From NCBI RefSeq assembly GCF_004123675.1, contig NZ_CP035417.1, positions 1,665,501 to 1,729,500 on the forward strand: a stretch of DNA of 64,000 nt, in the 5' to 3' direction. Source of the stretch: Leisingera sp. NJS204 (GTDB lineage: Bacteria; Pseudomonadota; Alphaproteobacteria; Rhodobacterales; Rhodobacteraceae). Positions within the stretch are counted from its first letter, which is position 1. Each line of letters opens with the position of its first letter. The translations under genes were made by a program, and so were the position numbers. This document shows, one piece after another, positions 17,305 to 25,178 of this stretch. The notes below the pieces were generated by a model, which was not told the DNA's origin, did no database searches, and saw only the letters and a program-made list of their open reading frames with translations.

Positions 17305-19053
17305 TTACCCTTTGATTTCCGGCCATATCTCCGGGTCCAATCCGTCGATGAAAGGCGCCAGGACATCGGCGTATTTCTCCCACTTGCCGATTGAGCGCGT
17401 GTGCGCCGTCTGCCGCACTTGGGTGTTCGACAGTGTCAGAACCTGGCCCTCGTGGCGTTCCGGGTGGGCCATGTCCTCGACCCAAGTCAGTCCGCAGAAG
17501 TCCGCCAGCTTGCGGCTTTGACCCTCGATACCGGCAACGAAATCTTCATAGCGCAGGTCATAGATCCGCCCCGGCATCACCTGCCGCCAGTGCTGCATCA
17601 GCCGGCCATAAAGGTTGAACCGGTGCGCCATGGCCTTCAAATCATAGGCATAGGTGAGCGAGCTGCCGGAGAAATAGCCGCGCCAGATCGACAGCGCCAC
17701 ATCGCGCGGATCGCGGCAAAGATGAACAAACCGTGCATCCGGGTAGGCGGTCAGCAGATGGCCCAGCAGCCGGTAATTGTCGGGCATTTTGTCGACATAG
17801 GCCGCGGTGCCCTCGGGCATCTGCGGCAGGCGGCTGATGTCCTCGGCTACGAAATTGCGGGCGGCCTCGGGGGGGAAATCCAGACCCTTGTCGATATAGG
17901 GATGCAGCAGGAAGGCCGGCACGCCGCGCTCGCCCAAGGGAAACACATCCGGGTGCAGGCCGATCACTGTTTCCGTCAGCGTGGTGCCGGAACGCGGCAT
18001 CCCCACCACATAGATCGGGCGCGGGCCGTCAACTTCAGTTTCGGCCGGGGGGATCGCCTCCGGGAAGGCCGCCATGATGCGGCTGAACTGGCGTTCGCTG
18101 TCCTCGTAATCATAGGGGTTCTGCGCCGCCATACAGGCGTTTGCCTCGTCGTTGTGGGCGGCAAAGCCGTCCTTGTCGCCGCCTTGATCGGCTATCCGGG
18201 CCAGGGCAAAGCTGACGTTGGCGCGGTCGAGCGAGCGCGGCGCGGCCGCTTTCAGCGCCTTTTGCGCCACCGGCAGCAACTCTGCGTTCTGTTCACGGCT
18301 GTTGAGCCGGGCCAGCATTTCCAGCACCTGGCTGTCCTTGGGGTCCAGATCCAGTATCGCCAGGCAATGGGTGCGGGCGGCATCCGACTCTCCGTTGGAG
18401 ATCAGCTGGCTGGCCAGCCGCCGCCGTGCCTCCAGGTTTTCGGGCGCCAGGGCGACGGCCTTTTGCGCGGCTTCTGTGGCTTCGTCCTGCCGCATCAGCC
18501 GGGCCAGCGGCAGGCTGATATTGGTCAACGCATCCACGTCATCAGGGTTCAGGCGCAGGGTGGCCTGATAGTCTTCCAGCGCGGCTTTTTCATCGCCCAG
18601 GTTCTTCCAGGCCATGGCGCGCAGCCGCAGCATCCGCGGCTGTTTGCCATCGCGGGCGAGCGCGTCGCTTGCCGTGGCGATGGCCGCTTCGGGATCATTC
18701 TGCACCAGCTGCGCCTGCGCTTTCAGATACAGCGCGCCCTGATCATCGGGCAGATCCGCCAGCACCCGGTCCAGCAGTTTCATTGCGGTCCCGCCCTGCT
18801 GCAGGAACAAAAGCGTCTGCGCCAGGTTCTTGCGGGCGTCATGAAAGCCGGGCGCCAGGGCCAGCGCCTTTTTGAAATGCGGCACCGCATCACGGTGTTT
18901 GCCAAGCCCGGACAGGGAGATGCCCGCGATGTTAGGAAAATCCGGATGGGTCTTGTGCCGTTTCATCCCGGCTTTGGACTGTTTCAGCGCCTGTTTGAAC
19001 TTGCCCTGATTGAGAAAGCCGAACGCTGCCTGGAGGTCGTTCTGAAGAGTCAT
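17305..19053 (-). CDS. TPR-repeat sulfotransferase
   Basis: A 582-residue protein with two parts. Residues about 1-290 are tetratricopeptide repeats (for example HPDFPNIAGISLSGLGKHRDA and DDVDALTNISLPLARLMRQ). Residues about 330-580 are a sulfotransferase domain with the PAPS loop VVGMPRSGTTLTETVIGLHP and the 3'-phosphate motif RFVHLCRDPRDVALSIW. Such TPR-sulfotransferases are common in marine alphaproteobacteria; the acceptor is unknown. It is a single gene, divergent from the SRAP gene. Confidence 0.9.
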   Translation of the reverse strand: MTLQNDLQAAFGFLNQGKFKQALKQSKAGMKRHKTHPDFPNIAGISLSGLGKHRDAVPHFKKALALAPGFHDARKNLAQTLLFLQQGGTAMKLLDRVLADLPDDQGALYLKAQAQLVQNDPEAAIATASDALARDGKQPRMLRLRAMAWKNLGDEKAALEDYQATLRLNPDDVDALTNISLPLARLMRQDEATEAAQKAVALAPENLEARRRLASQLISNGESDAARTHCLAILDLDPKDSQVLEMLARLNSREQNAELLPVAQKALKAAAPRSLDRANVSFALARIADQGGDKDGFAAHNDEANACMAAQNPYDYEDSERQFSRIMAAFPEAIPPAETEVDGPRPIYVVGMPRSGTTLTETVIGLHPDVFPLGERGVPAFLLHPYIDKGLDFPPEAARNFVAEDISRLPQMPEGTAAYVDKMPDNYRLLGHLLTAYPDARFVHLCRDPRDVALSIWRGYFSGSSLTYAYDLKAMAHRFNLYGRLMQHWRQVMPGRIYDLRYEDFVAGIEGQSRKLADFCGLTWVEDMAHPERHEGQVLTLSNTQVRQTAHTRSIGKWEKYADVLAPFIDGLDPEIWPEIKG

Positions 19054-19144
19054 GAGGCCTATCCGTCTCTTGGTGTCAGGGCGGCTGCTTCCCGGATGTG
19101 CGCAGACACTTTGCGCGGGGGCAGTCCTGGGTTAGAAAATCAGC

Positions 19145-19834
19145 ATGTGCGGACGATTTGCCATAACCCTGCCCAATGATGCAATGGCGCAGCTGTTTGC
19201 AGCGCAGCCTGCGAACACTTTGCCGGATGTGCCTGATTATAATGTCTGCCCCACCAATACGGTGCATGCGGTGCAGGCCGGGGAGGGGGGCCGCCAGCTG
19301 GTGCCCATGCGCTGGGGGTTCCTGCCGCAGTGGTATACGGCTGAGACCGCCGGGCCGCTGCTGATCAATGCCCGCGCGGAAACCATCGCGCAAAAACCCG
19401 CATTTGCCGCCGCCTGCCGCAAACGGCGCTGCCTGGTCCCGGCCACGGGGTTTTATGAATGGACCAAAGCAGGCGATGGCGCCCGGCTGCCGTGGTACAT
19501 CCGCCGCAGCGACGCAGCCCCCTTGGCCTTTGCCGCCATCTGGCAGAGCTGGGGAGCGGAAGACCCGGTCAAGACCTGCGCCATTGTCACGACCGCGGCA
19601 AATGAGGCGCTGTCGCCTATCCACCACCGGATGCCATTGATCCTGGAACCGCAGGACTGGGGCAGATGGCTGGGCGAGGACGGCCCAGGTGCCGCGCGGC
19701 TGATGCAGCCGGGGGCGGCGGGCATTCTGGATTTCCACCGGGTGGATCCGGCGGTGAACTCCAACCGGGCCAGCGGGCCGGAGCTGATTGAGCCGTTTGA
19801 GGACGGGGATATCCCGCGCGGCCGGCTGATCTGA
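19145..19834 (+). CDS. SOS response-associated peptidase (SRAP, YedK/HMCES family)
   Basis: A 229-residue protein beginning MCGRF, so after removal of Met the catalytic Cys is N-terminal, as required to form a thiazolidine crosslink with abasic sites in single-stranded DNA. Conserved active-site segments are present: INARAET (Asn), GFYEW (Glu) and IHHRMPLIL (His). The length is normal. It protects abasic sites from strand breakage. No LexA-type operator was recognised upstream. Confidence 0.92.
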   Translation: MCGRFAITLPNDAMAQLFAAQPANTLPDVPDYNVCPTNTVHAVQAGEGGRQLVPMRWGFLPQWYTAETAGPLLINARAETIAQKPAFAAACRKRRCLVPATGFYEWTKAGDGARLPWYIRRSDAAPLAFAAIWQSWGAEDPVKTCAIVTTAANEALSPIHHRMPLILEPQDWGRWLGEDGPGAARLMQPGAAGILDFHRVDPAVNSNRASGPELIEPFEDGDIPRGRLI

Positions 19835-19836
19835 GG

Positions 19837-20328
19837 TTACTCGGCTGCTTGGCGGGACGGCAGGTCGCGCTGCGGCGCGCGGCTCAGGCCGTTGGCGGCG
19901 ATGGCCGCCTTTTGCAGCAGGGCCACAAAGATCTCGCGTTCCGAATCCGTAAGGCCCGTCAGGATGCCTGGCTGGGCGGCCCGCACAACCGGCAGGATCC
20001 GTTGCAGCAATGCTTCGCCTTCGCCGGTCAGGCTGACCTCGCGCGCCCGCCGGTCTGCCTTGGAGATCCCGCGGGCCACCAGCCCCTTCTCCACCAGCCG
20101 GTCCACCACCTTGCCCAGGGTGGCCCGGTCATAGGCGATGAGCCCGGCAACCGAGGCCTGGTCGATGCCGGGATGGCGGTGGATCGCGGCCAGGGCAGAG
20201 AACTGCACCGGGGTAAGGTCGGCATCTTCCTCAGCCATCCGTTCCATGAACTGGGCGACCGAGATCTGATGCAGCCGCCGGATCAGGTGGCCGGGCAGGG
20301 TGTGAATGTCCAAAGGGTCGCTGTCCAT
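19837..20328 (-). CDS. MarR family transcriptional regulator
   Basis: About 163 residues from the ATG at 20328, which has AAGG/AGAAGG in front; upstream in-frame starts at 20412 or 20520 would add a low-complexity Cys/Arg-rich segment and are less likely. The winged helix is visible as LTPVQFSALAAIHRHPGIDQASVAGLIAYDRATLGKVVDRLVEKGLV followed by the DRR wing (KADRRAREVSLTGEG). It is divergent from mnmH and shares a 175-base region with a candidate dyad. The ligand is unknown. Confidence 0.88.
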   Translation of the reverse strand: MDSDPLDIHTLPGHLIRRLHQISVAQFMERMAEEDADLTPVQFSALAAIHRHPGIDQASVAGLIAYDRATLGKVVDRLVEKGLVARGISKADRRAREVSLTGEGEALLQRILPVVRAAQPGILTGLTDSEREIFVALLQKAAIAANGLSRAPQRDLPSRQAAE

Positions 20329-20444
20329 GGCCTTCTGGTCCTTGCCGGCCTGTTGGGGCCGGTCTGCTGGTTCGGGCCTTCTGCCCGCGGGTCTGTTCAC
20401 CCTGACTGCCATACTGCCCTGTGCGCAGTACGTGCAAGTTTTAT

Positions 20445-20460
20445 TGCCGCAACTGCGGCA
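20445..20460. promoter_or_regulatory. candidate MarR-type operator
   Basis: TGCCGCA-AC-TGCGGCA, a perfect inverted repeat with 7-base arms, lies between the divergent marR-like gene and mnmH, 44 bases before the mnmH start. Size and place suit a MarR dimer; binding is inference. Confidence 0.4.
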
Positions 20461-20503
20461 TTTGCGGCTTTTCCTTGCCGAAGGCGCGGGGTAGGCATGG
20501 GCC

Positions 20504-21556
20504 ATGGCGCTGAAATTCACCTCCCTGCAAGACTTCTATGCCCACGGGTTCGACACCGTGATCGATGTGCGCAGCCCGGCGGAATATGCCGAGGACCATG
20601 TGCCGGGCGCAATCAGCCTGCCGGTGCTGGACAATGAGGAACGCGCCGAGGTCGGCACCATCTATGTGCAGGACAGCCCGTTCAAGGCGCGCAAGCTGGG
20701 CGCGGCGCTGGTGTTCCGCAATGCCGCAAACCACATCGAGCAGCATCTGAGCCACCATGAGGGCGGCTGGAAACCGCTGGTCTATTGCTGGCGCGGCGGT
20801 CAGCGGTCGGGGTCCTTCACCTGGATGCTGCAGCAGATCGGCTGGCGCGCCGAGGTGGTGGAGGGCGGCTATCAGACCTACCGCCGTCTGGTGAATATGG
20901 CGCTGTATCAGACTGCACTGCCGCATCGGATGGTGGCGCTGGACGGCTATACCGGATCGGCCAAGACCGAAGTGCTGAAGCGGGCCGGTGCTCTGGGCGT
21001 GCAGGTGCTGGATCTGGAGGGGCTGGCCAATCACCGCGGCTCGCTCTTGGGGGACATGCCGACGCCGCAGCCGTCGCAGAAGGGGTTTGAATCCGCCCTG
21101 GCGGGCGCCTTGATGCGGCTGGACCCCAGCCGCCCGGTGCTGGTGGAGGCGGAATCGAGCAAAGTCGGCCAGCGGATCATTCCGCCTTCGGTCTGGGCGG
21201 CAATGAAGCAGGCACCGAGGATTGACCTGCAGGTGCCGGTTGCGGCCCGCTGCCGCTATTTGGTGGCGGCTTATGACGACATCCTGTCAGACGCGGACGG
21301 TCTGCGCAAAAAGCTGGCCCCCTTGCGCGCGTATCGCTCAGGCGCGGTTGTTGATGGCTGGTTCACCAGCATTGCCAAGGGCGACAAAGCCGGGCTGACC
21401 GAGGCGCTGATGGCCGAACATTATGACCCCGCCTACCGCAAGTCCCGCACGGCTATTGGCGCAGAGGTTGCTGCCACTGTCGACGCAGAGGCGCTGGATG
21501 ACGCAGGCCTGGATGCCGCAGCGGCGCAGGTGGCGGCGATCATGTCCAGTCTCTGA
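20504..21556 (+). CDS. mnmH: tRNA 2-selenouridine synthase
   Basis: A 350-residue protein that replaces sulfur by selenium in 2-thiouridine of the tRNA wobble position, using selenophosphate, through a geranylated intermediate. The N-terminal rhodanese domain has its catalytic C95 in LVYCWRGGQRSGS. A P-loop follows at residues 147-154 (GYTGSAKT), as in MnmH/SelU. The selenophosphate donor SelD is encoded by the convergent gene about 240 bases away, so the two form a functional pair. Confidence 0.93.
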   Translation: MALKFTSLQDFYAHGFDTVIDVRSPAEYAEDHVPGAISLPVLDNEERAEVGTIYVQDSPFKARKLGAALVFRNAANHIEQHLSHHEGGWKPLVYCWRGGQRSGSFTWMLQQIGWRAEVVEGGYQTYRRLVNMALYQTALPHRMVALDGYTGSAKTEVLKRAGALGVQVLDLEGLANHRGSLLGDMPTPQPSQKGFESALAGALMRLDPSRPVLVEAESSKVGQRIIPPSVWAAMKQAPRIDLQVPVAARCRYLVAAYDDILSDADGLRKKLAPLRAYRSGAVVDGWFTSIAKGDKAGLTEALMAEHYDPAYRKSRTAIGAEVAATVDAEALDDAGLDAAAAQVAAIMSSL

Positions 21557-21681
21557 CAAACGATGCTCCCGCCCGTCGCCGGCACATCAAAGATGCCCCG
21601 CTCCCGTTGGGCGCGGCGCTGCGCTGGCGCGCAGCGTGCCTGCGCACCCGGCGGCAAAGCCGCCTGCCAGGCAGCGGGACA

Positions 21682-21746
21682 GGAGTATTTTCACAAAGGT
21701 GAAGCACCGGAACAGGGCTTCTTTCTGGTTGAAAATACCCCGGGGT
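21682..21746. repeat. inverted pair of dispersed intergenic repeat
   Basis: GGAGTATTTTCACAAAGGTG begins at 21682 (plus). CCGGGGTATTTTCAACCAGA reads on the minus strand from about 21746. Both lie in the gap between the convergent mnmH and selD genes and belong to the family also seen at 6171-6350, 41000-41022 and 59103-59125. The first 120 bases of this gap hold further GC-rich inverted stretches but no gene. Confidence 0.5.
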
Positions 21747-21796
21747 GAATTGGTCCGCAGGGCCAAGAGGGGCTGGCCCCTGTTCGCCAGGCGCCG

Positions 21797-23959
21797 CTAG
21801 GCACTGAGGGTGATGGCGCCGGGGCTTGACGTTACCTTGCCGATGCGCAGTGCCGGGTATCCGGCTGCGCGCAGCCGGTTCAGCAAATCATCAGCCTGAT
21901 CCGCGGCGACCGCTGCCAGCAGGCCGCCCGCGGTTTGAGGGTCGAACAGCAGGTCCTGCCAGCCAGTGGTTTTCAGTTCCGGTACAGCGGCTTGATTGGC
22001 GGGAAACAGCGACGAGCGGATGCCGCGGTCCGCCAGTTCAGCGGCGCCCTGCATCAGGGGGATCTTACTGGTGAAGATTTCTGCGCCCGCGCCGGAGGCC
22101 TCGCAGATGCCAAGCAGATGGCCAGTCAGGCCAAAGCCGGTCACGTCGGTCATTGCGCGGGCGTCTTGCAGGATGCGGGCGGCTTTGCCCTGCGGCTGGC
22201 TCATCTGTGCCAGCGCGGCGGCGACCCATTCCCCCTTGGCCAGGCCCGCCATTTCCGCGGCCATCAGCACGCCGGAGCCGATGGGTTTGGTCAGGATCAG
22301 CGCGTCGCCCGGTTTGGCACCCGCCAGGGTGATGGCAGGGCGGGGGCAGAGGCCGGTGACGGTGAACCCGATGGTCAGCTCATCCCCCAGCGAGGTATGG
22401 CCGCCGATTATGGCGGCGCCGGCCTGCTGCATGACGTCCGAGGCGGCATCCATGATCTCCTGCAGGGTCCGGGCCTGCAGGCCTGGTGACATCCGCGGCA
22501 GGATCAGGTTGGCGGTGGCGGCCTGCGGGTCTGCCCCCATCGCCCAGATGTCGCCAAGCGCGTGCACGGCTGCGATGCGGGTCATCAGGACCGGGTCGCT
22601 GGTGAAGCTGCGCAAATGGTCGGTGCTGATCACCTGATTGACGCCGCCGGTGGTCAGAAGTGCGGCGTCGTCGCCGGGCAGCGGGGTGATGTCTTTGCGG
22701 TCCGCAGGCGCAAGTCCTGCGAGCGCGCCAAGCAGCGCGTCGCGGCCGACCTTGGCGCCGCAGCCGCCGCACATGGGCTTGTCGCCAAGTGCGGCCTCCA
22801 TGCCCAGTGTGTGTTCGGCCGGAAGGGGCGGCGCGTCCATTGCAGGCAGGTCACGGAACTTCTCCATGAAGGCCTGGTCGATGCGGTCTTTCCAGGTCCA
22901 CATCAGGGGGCCGGCCAGGGTGGTGCCGAAGCGTTCGCCAAGCGCCTCCCTGGCGCCCATGGAGATGAGTTTCAGGTAGTCCTTTTGCGGGCGGTACTTG
23001 CGCAATGGATCGCCGGTCAGGGTGCTGCGCAGGTTGTGATAGAGCACCGGCGCCTGGCGCACTGCGTAAACGCCGGCCTTGGGACGCGGGGCGAAGTCCA
23101 TTTGGGCGCAGTCGCCGGCGGCAAAGACGTTGGCGGCGGAGCTTTGCAGGGTGTCACTGACCCGGATGAAGCCGTCCTGCAGGTCCAGGCCGCTGTCTGC
23201 GAGCCAGCCATAAGGGCGGGCGCCGGCGGCACCGGTGGTAAAGTCCGACAGGATCTCGCGCCCGTCTTCCAGCACGATATAGCCGTCATGGATGCGCTCG
23301 ATTTTCGCGTTCTCCTCCAGCCGGACGCCCTGTTCGACCAAAGCGCGGCGGAGTGTCTGGCGGGCCTTTTTGCCAATCGCGCGTAAGGCCTGGCCGCTGT
23401 CGATCAGGGTTGCCTGCGCCAGCCGGCCGCGGGATCTGAGAGCAAAGGCCATCGCCAGGATCAGCTCTGCCCCCGCCACGCCGCCGCCGATCACGGCGAC
23501 ATGGGCGGGGGTGTCACCGTCGCGGAACGCGTCCCATCGGGCGGCGAAACGTCCCAGCGGCTTGGCTGGGATCCCGTAGCCGGCAAAGCCCGGCAGGTCC
23601 GGCATGGCAGAGGTGATGCCGACATCAACCGAGGCCACGTCATAGGCGATGGGCGGGCGGCCCGGCACATGCACCAGCCGGGCTGCGGTATCGATATGAT
23701 CCGCCGCGCCCAGCACCACGCGGGCGCCGGCAAACCGGGCCAGACGCACCAGATCGATGTCCAGTTCGTCACGCACGTAATGTCCGGCCACAAATCCCGG
23801 CAGCATGCCGGAGTAGGGCGCAGCGGGGCCGGGGTTGATCACCGTCAGACGGGCGCCGGGCAGGGGCCGCATGCCCCATTTGCGCAGCACCAGCGCGTGG
23901 GTGTGGCCGCCGCCGACCAGCACCAGATCGCGGGTCAGGGGAAGTCGCGAAGAATCCAT
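21797..23959 (-). CDS. selD: selenide, water dikinase fused to an N-terminal FAD oxidoreductase domain
   Basis: A 720-residue fusion. Residues about 10-385 are a type II NADH dehydrogenase-like FAD/NAD(P) domain (LVLVGGGHTHALVL, VAVIGGGVAGAELILA, FAAGDCAQ). Residues about 390-720 are SelD, making selenophosphate from selenide and ATP. The SelD active site is CGGCGAK, with C400 and K403 in the spacing of E. coli Cys17/Lys20; it is a Cys form, not selenocysteine. GDDAALL and GGHTSLGDELTIGF are metal/ATP segments. Such fusions are known in cyanobacteria and roseobacters; the flavin part may deliver reduced selenium, which is inference. It pairs with mnmH. Confidence 0.93.
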   Translation of the reverse strand: MDSSRLPLTRDLVLVGGGHTHALVLRKWGMRPLPGARLTVINPGPAAPYSGMLPGFVAGHYVRDELDIDLVRLARFAGARVVLGAADHIDTAARLVHVPGRPPIAYDVASVDVGITSAMPDLPGFAGYGIPAKPLGRFAARWDAFRDGDTPAHVAVIGGGVAGAELILAMAFALRSRGRLAQATLIDSGQALRAIGKKARQTLRRALVEQGVRLEENAKIERIHDGYIVLEDGREILSDFTTGAAGARPYGWLADSGLDLQDGFIRVSDTLQSSAANVFAAGDCAQMDFAPRPKAGVYAVRQAPVLYHNLRSTLTGDPLRKYRPQKDYLKLISMGAREALGERFGTTLAGPLMWTWKDRIDQAFMEKFRDLPAMDAPPLPAEHTLGMEAALGDKPMCGGCGAKVGRDALLGALAGLAPADRKDITPLPGDDAALLTTGGVNQVISTDHLRSFTSDPVLMTRIAAVHALGDIWAMGADPQAATANLILPRMSPGLQARTLQEIMDAASDVMQQAGAAIIGGHTSLGDELTIGFTVTGLCPRPAITLAGAKPGDALILTKPIGSGVLMAAEMAGLAKGEWVAAALAQMSQPQGKAARILQDARAMTDVTGFGLTGHLLGICEASGAGAEIFTSKIPLMQGAAELADRGIRSSLFPANQAAVPELKTTGWQDLLFDPQTAGGLLAAVAADQADDLLNRLRAAGYPALRIGKVTSSPGAITLSA

Positions 23960-24006
23960 ATCTTGTCCAGCCTTTGCAGCGGGCCGGAACGCACATCAAT
24001 CTGCCC

Positions 24007-24405
24007 TTACCGGGGCGTTTCCGTGCGGCCGGCGTTTTTGCGTTCCTCGTCCTCTGGCGTGTCATGGGTGGCCCAATGGTCATCCTCGCCCGCCGAGGGC
24101 ATGGTGTCGCGGCTCTCTTGCCGGTGGATATGCACCTTGGCAATGAAATTGGCGGTGATCGGCGCAGTCAGGAACAGGAACAAAGTGATCATCAGCTCAT
24201 GCACCGAGAAGTATTTCTCAAACGCTGCCGCATGCAGCATCGAGGCCAGCAGCACGCCGCCGACGCCCAGGGTGGTGGCCTTGGTCGGGGCGTGCAGGCG
24301 CGACATCGGATCGTTGAGCTTGAGCAGCCCGAAAGAGCCGACAAAACCGAAGACCCCGGCGATCACCAGAAAAGCGGCAACGAGGAATTCAAACAGGCTT
24401 TCCAT
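24007..24405 (-). CDS. mnhG: Mrp-type monovalent cation/H+ antiporter subunit G
   Basis: A 132-residue inner-membrane protein with about three hydrophobic segments at the N-terminus. VFGFVGSFGLLKLNDPMSRLHAPTKATTLGVGGVL is the typical MnhG/PhaG signature. The charged C-terminal tail of about 35 residues is longer than in many homologues. It is the last gene of the operon A/B-C-D-E-F-G, 9 bases after subunit F. Confidence 0.92.
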   Translation of the reverse strand: MESLFEFLVAAFLVIAGVFGFVGSFGLLKLNDPMSRLHAPTKATTLGVGGVLLASMLHAAAFEKYFSVHELMITLFLFLTAPITANFIAKVHIHRQESRDTMPSAGEDDHWATHDTPEDEERKNAGRTETPR

Positions 24406-24414
24406 GTCTCACCC

Positions 24415-24684
24415 TCACTCGATGATATTGCCGCGCAGGATAAAGCGCGCGTAGGCCACGGTGGAGACAAAGCCAAGCATGGCGATGATCATGGCGGCCT
24501 CAAAGAAAATCTCGCTCCCCAGCGCCATTCCGTAGAGCACCATCAGTGCGATGGCGTTGATGAACATGGTGTCCAGCGCCAGGATGCGGTCGGCCACGTC
24601 CGGCGCGGTGACGACCTTCCACAGGTTCATCAGCATCGCCAGGGCAAAGCAGGCAAAGGCAAAGGTGGCAGCACTTTCGATCAT
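24415..24684 (-). CDS. mnhF: Mrp-type antiporter subunit F
   Basis: An 89-residue membrane protein with three hydrophobic segments. APDVADRILALDTMFINAIALMVL is the conserved MnhF core with the buried Asp. The start at 24684 gives a 4-base overlap with subunit E; a 321-residue reading in this frame from further upstream is an artefact. Confidence 0.92.
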   Translation of the reverse strand: MIESAATFAFACFALAMLMNLWKVVTAPDVADRILALDTMFINAIALMVLYGMALGSEIFFEAAMIIAMLGFVSTVAYARFILRGNIIE

Positions 24685-25178
24685 TCGAAAATCTCCATCA
24701 GCCGGCGCTCGTAGCGCTGTTTGATCTCGTCCCGCACCGCGTCCGGGTTGGGAGCATCCAGGCAGTGGACCAAGAGGGCGTGGCCCTCGTCCGAGACATC
24801 CGCCGACAGGGTGCCCGGCGTCATGGTGATGGTGCCTGCAAGGGCGGTGATTGCCTCGGGTGTTTTCAGGTCCAGCGGGACGGTGATCCAGTTGGGGCGG
24901 CGGTCTGCATTGGGTTTGAACAGCACGATGCGGGCCACGATGATATTGGCCTGCACAATGTCCAGCAGCACCACCAGGATGTATTCCGCGATCTTCAGCG
25001 GGCGGCGCAGCTTGGGCCGGTTGGGCCAGTAGGGCTGGGTCACAAACGGGATCAGCACGCCCAGCAGAAGGCCAAAGACCAGCGAATTCAGCGACCAGCC
25101 ATTGACCAGCAAGAGCCAGGTGACGGTCAGCAGAAGCGTGAGCAGGGGGTGCGGGAACAGCCGCCGGATCAGTTTCAT
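24681..25178 (-). CDS. mnhE: Mrp-type antiporter subunit E
   Basis: A 165-residue protein with two N-terminal hydrophobic segments and a cytosolic C-terminal domain containing TMTPGTLSADVSDEGHALLVHCLDA, the MnhE signature. It overlaps both neighbours by 4 bases, pointing to strict co-translation and fixed stoichiometry in the membrane complex. Confidence 0.92.
   Translation of the reverse strand: MKLIRRLFPHPLLTLLLTVTWLLLVNGWSLNSLVFGLLLGVLIPFVTQPYWPNRPKLRRPLKIAEYILVVLLDIVQANIIVARIVLFKPNADRRPNWITVPLDLKTPEAITALAGTITMTPGTLSADVSDEGHALLVHCLDAPNPDAVRDEIKQRYERRLMEIFE

Noticed and set aside
17401..19179. 592-residue frame opposite the TPR-sulfotransferase
   Set aside because: Shadow; the minus-strand protein has intact PAPS-binding motifs, the plus-strand frame has none.
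22738..22790. Possible selenocysteine in SelD
   Set aside because: The active-site position is encoded by an ordinary Cys codon and the frame has no internal stop, so no Sec is needed.
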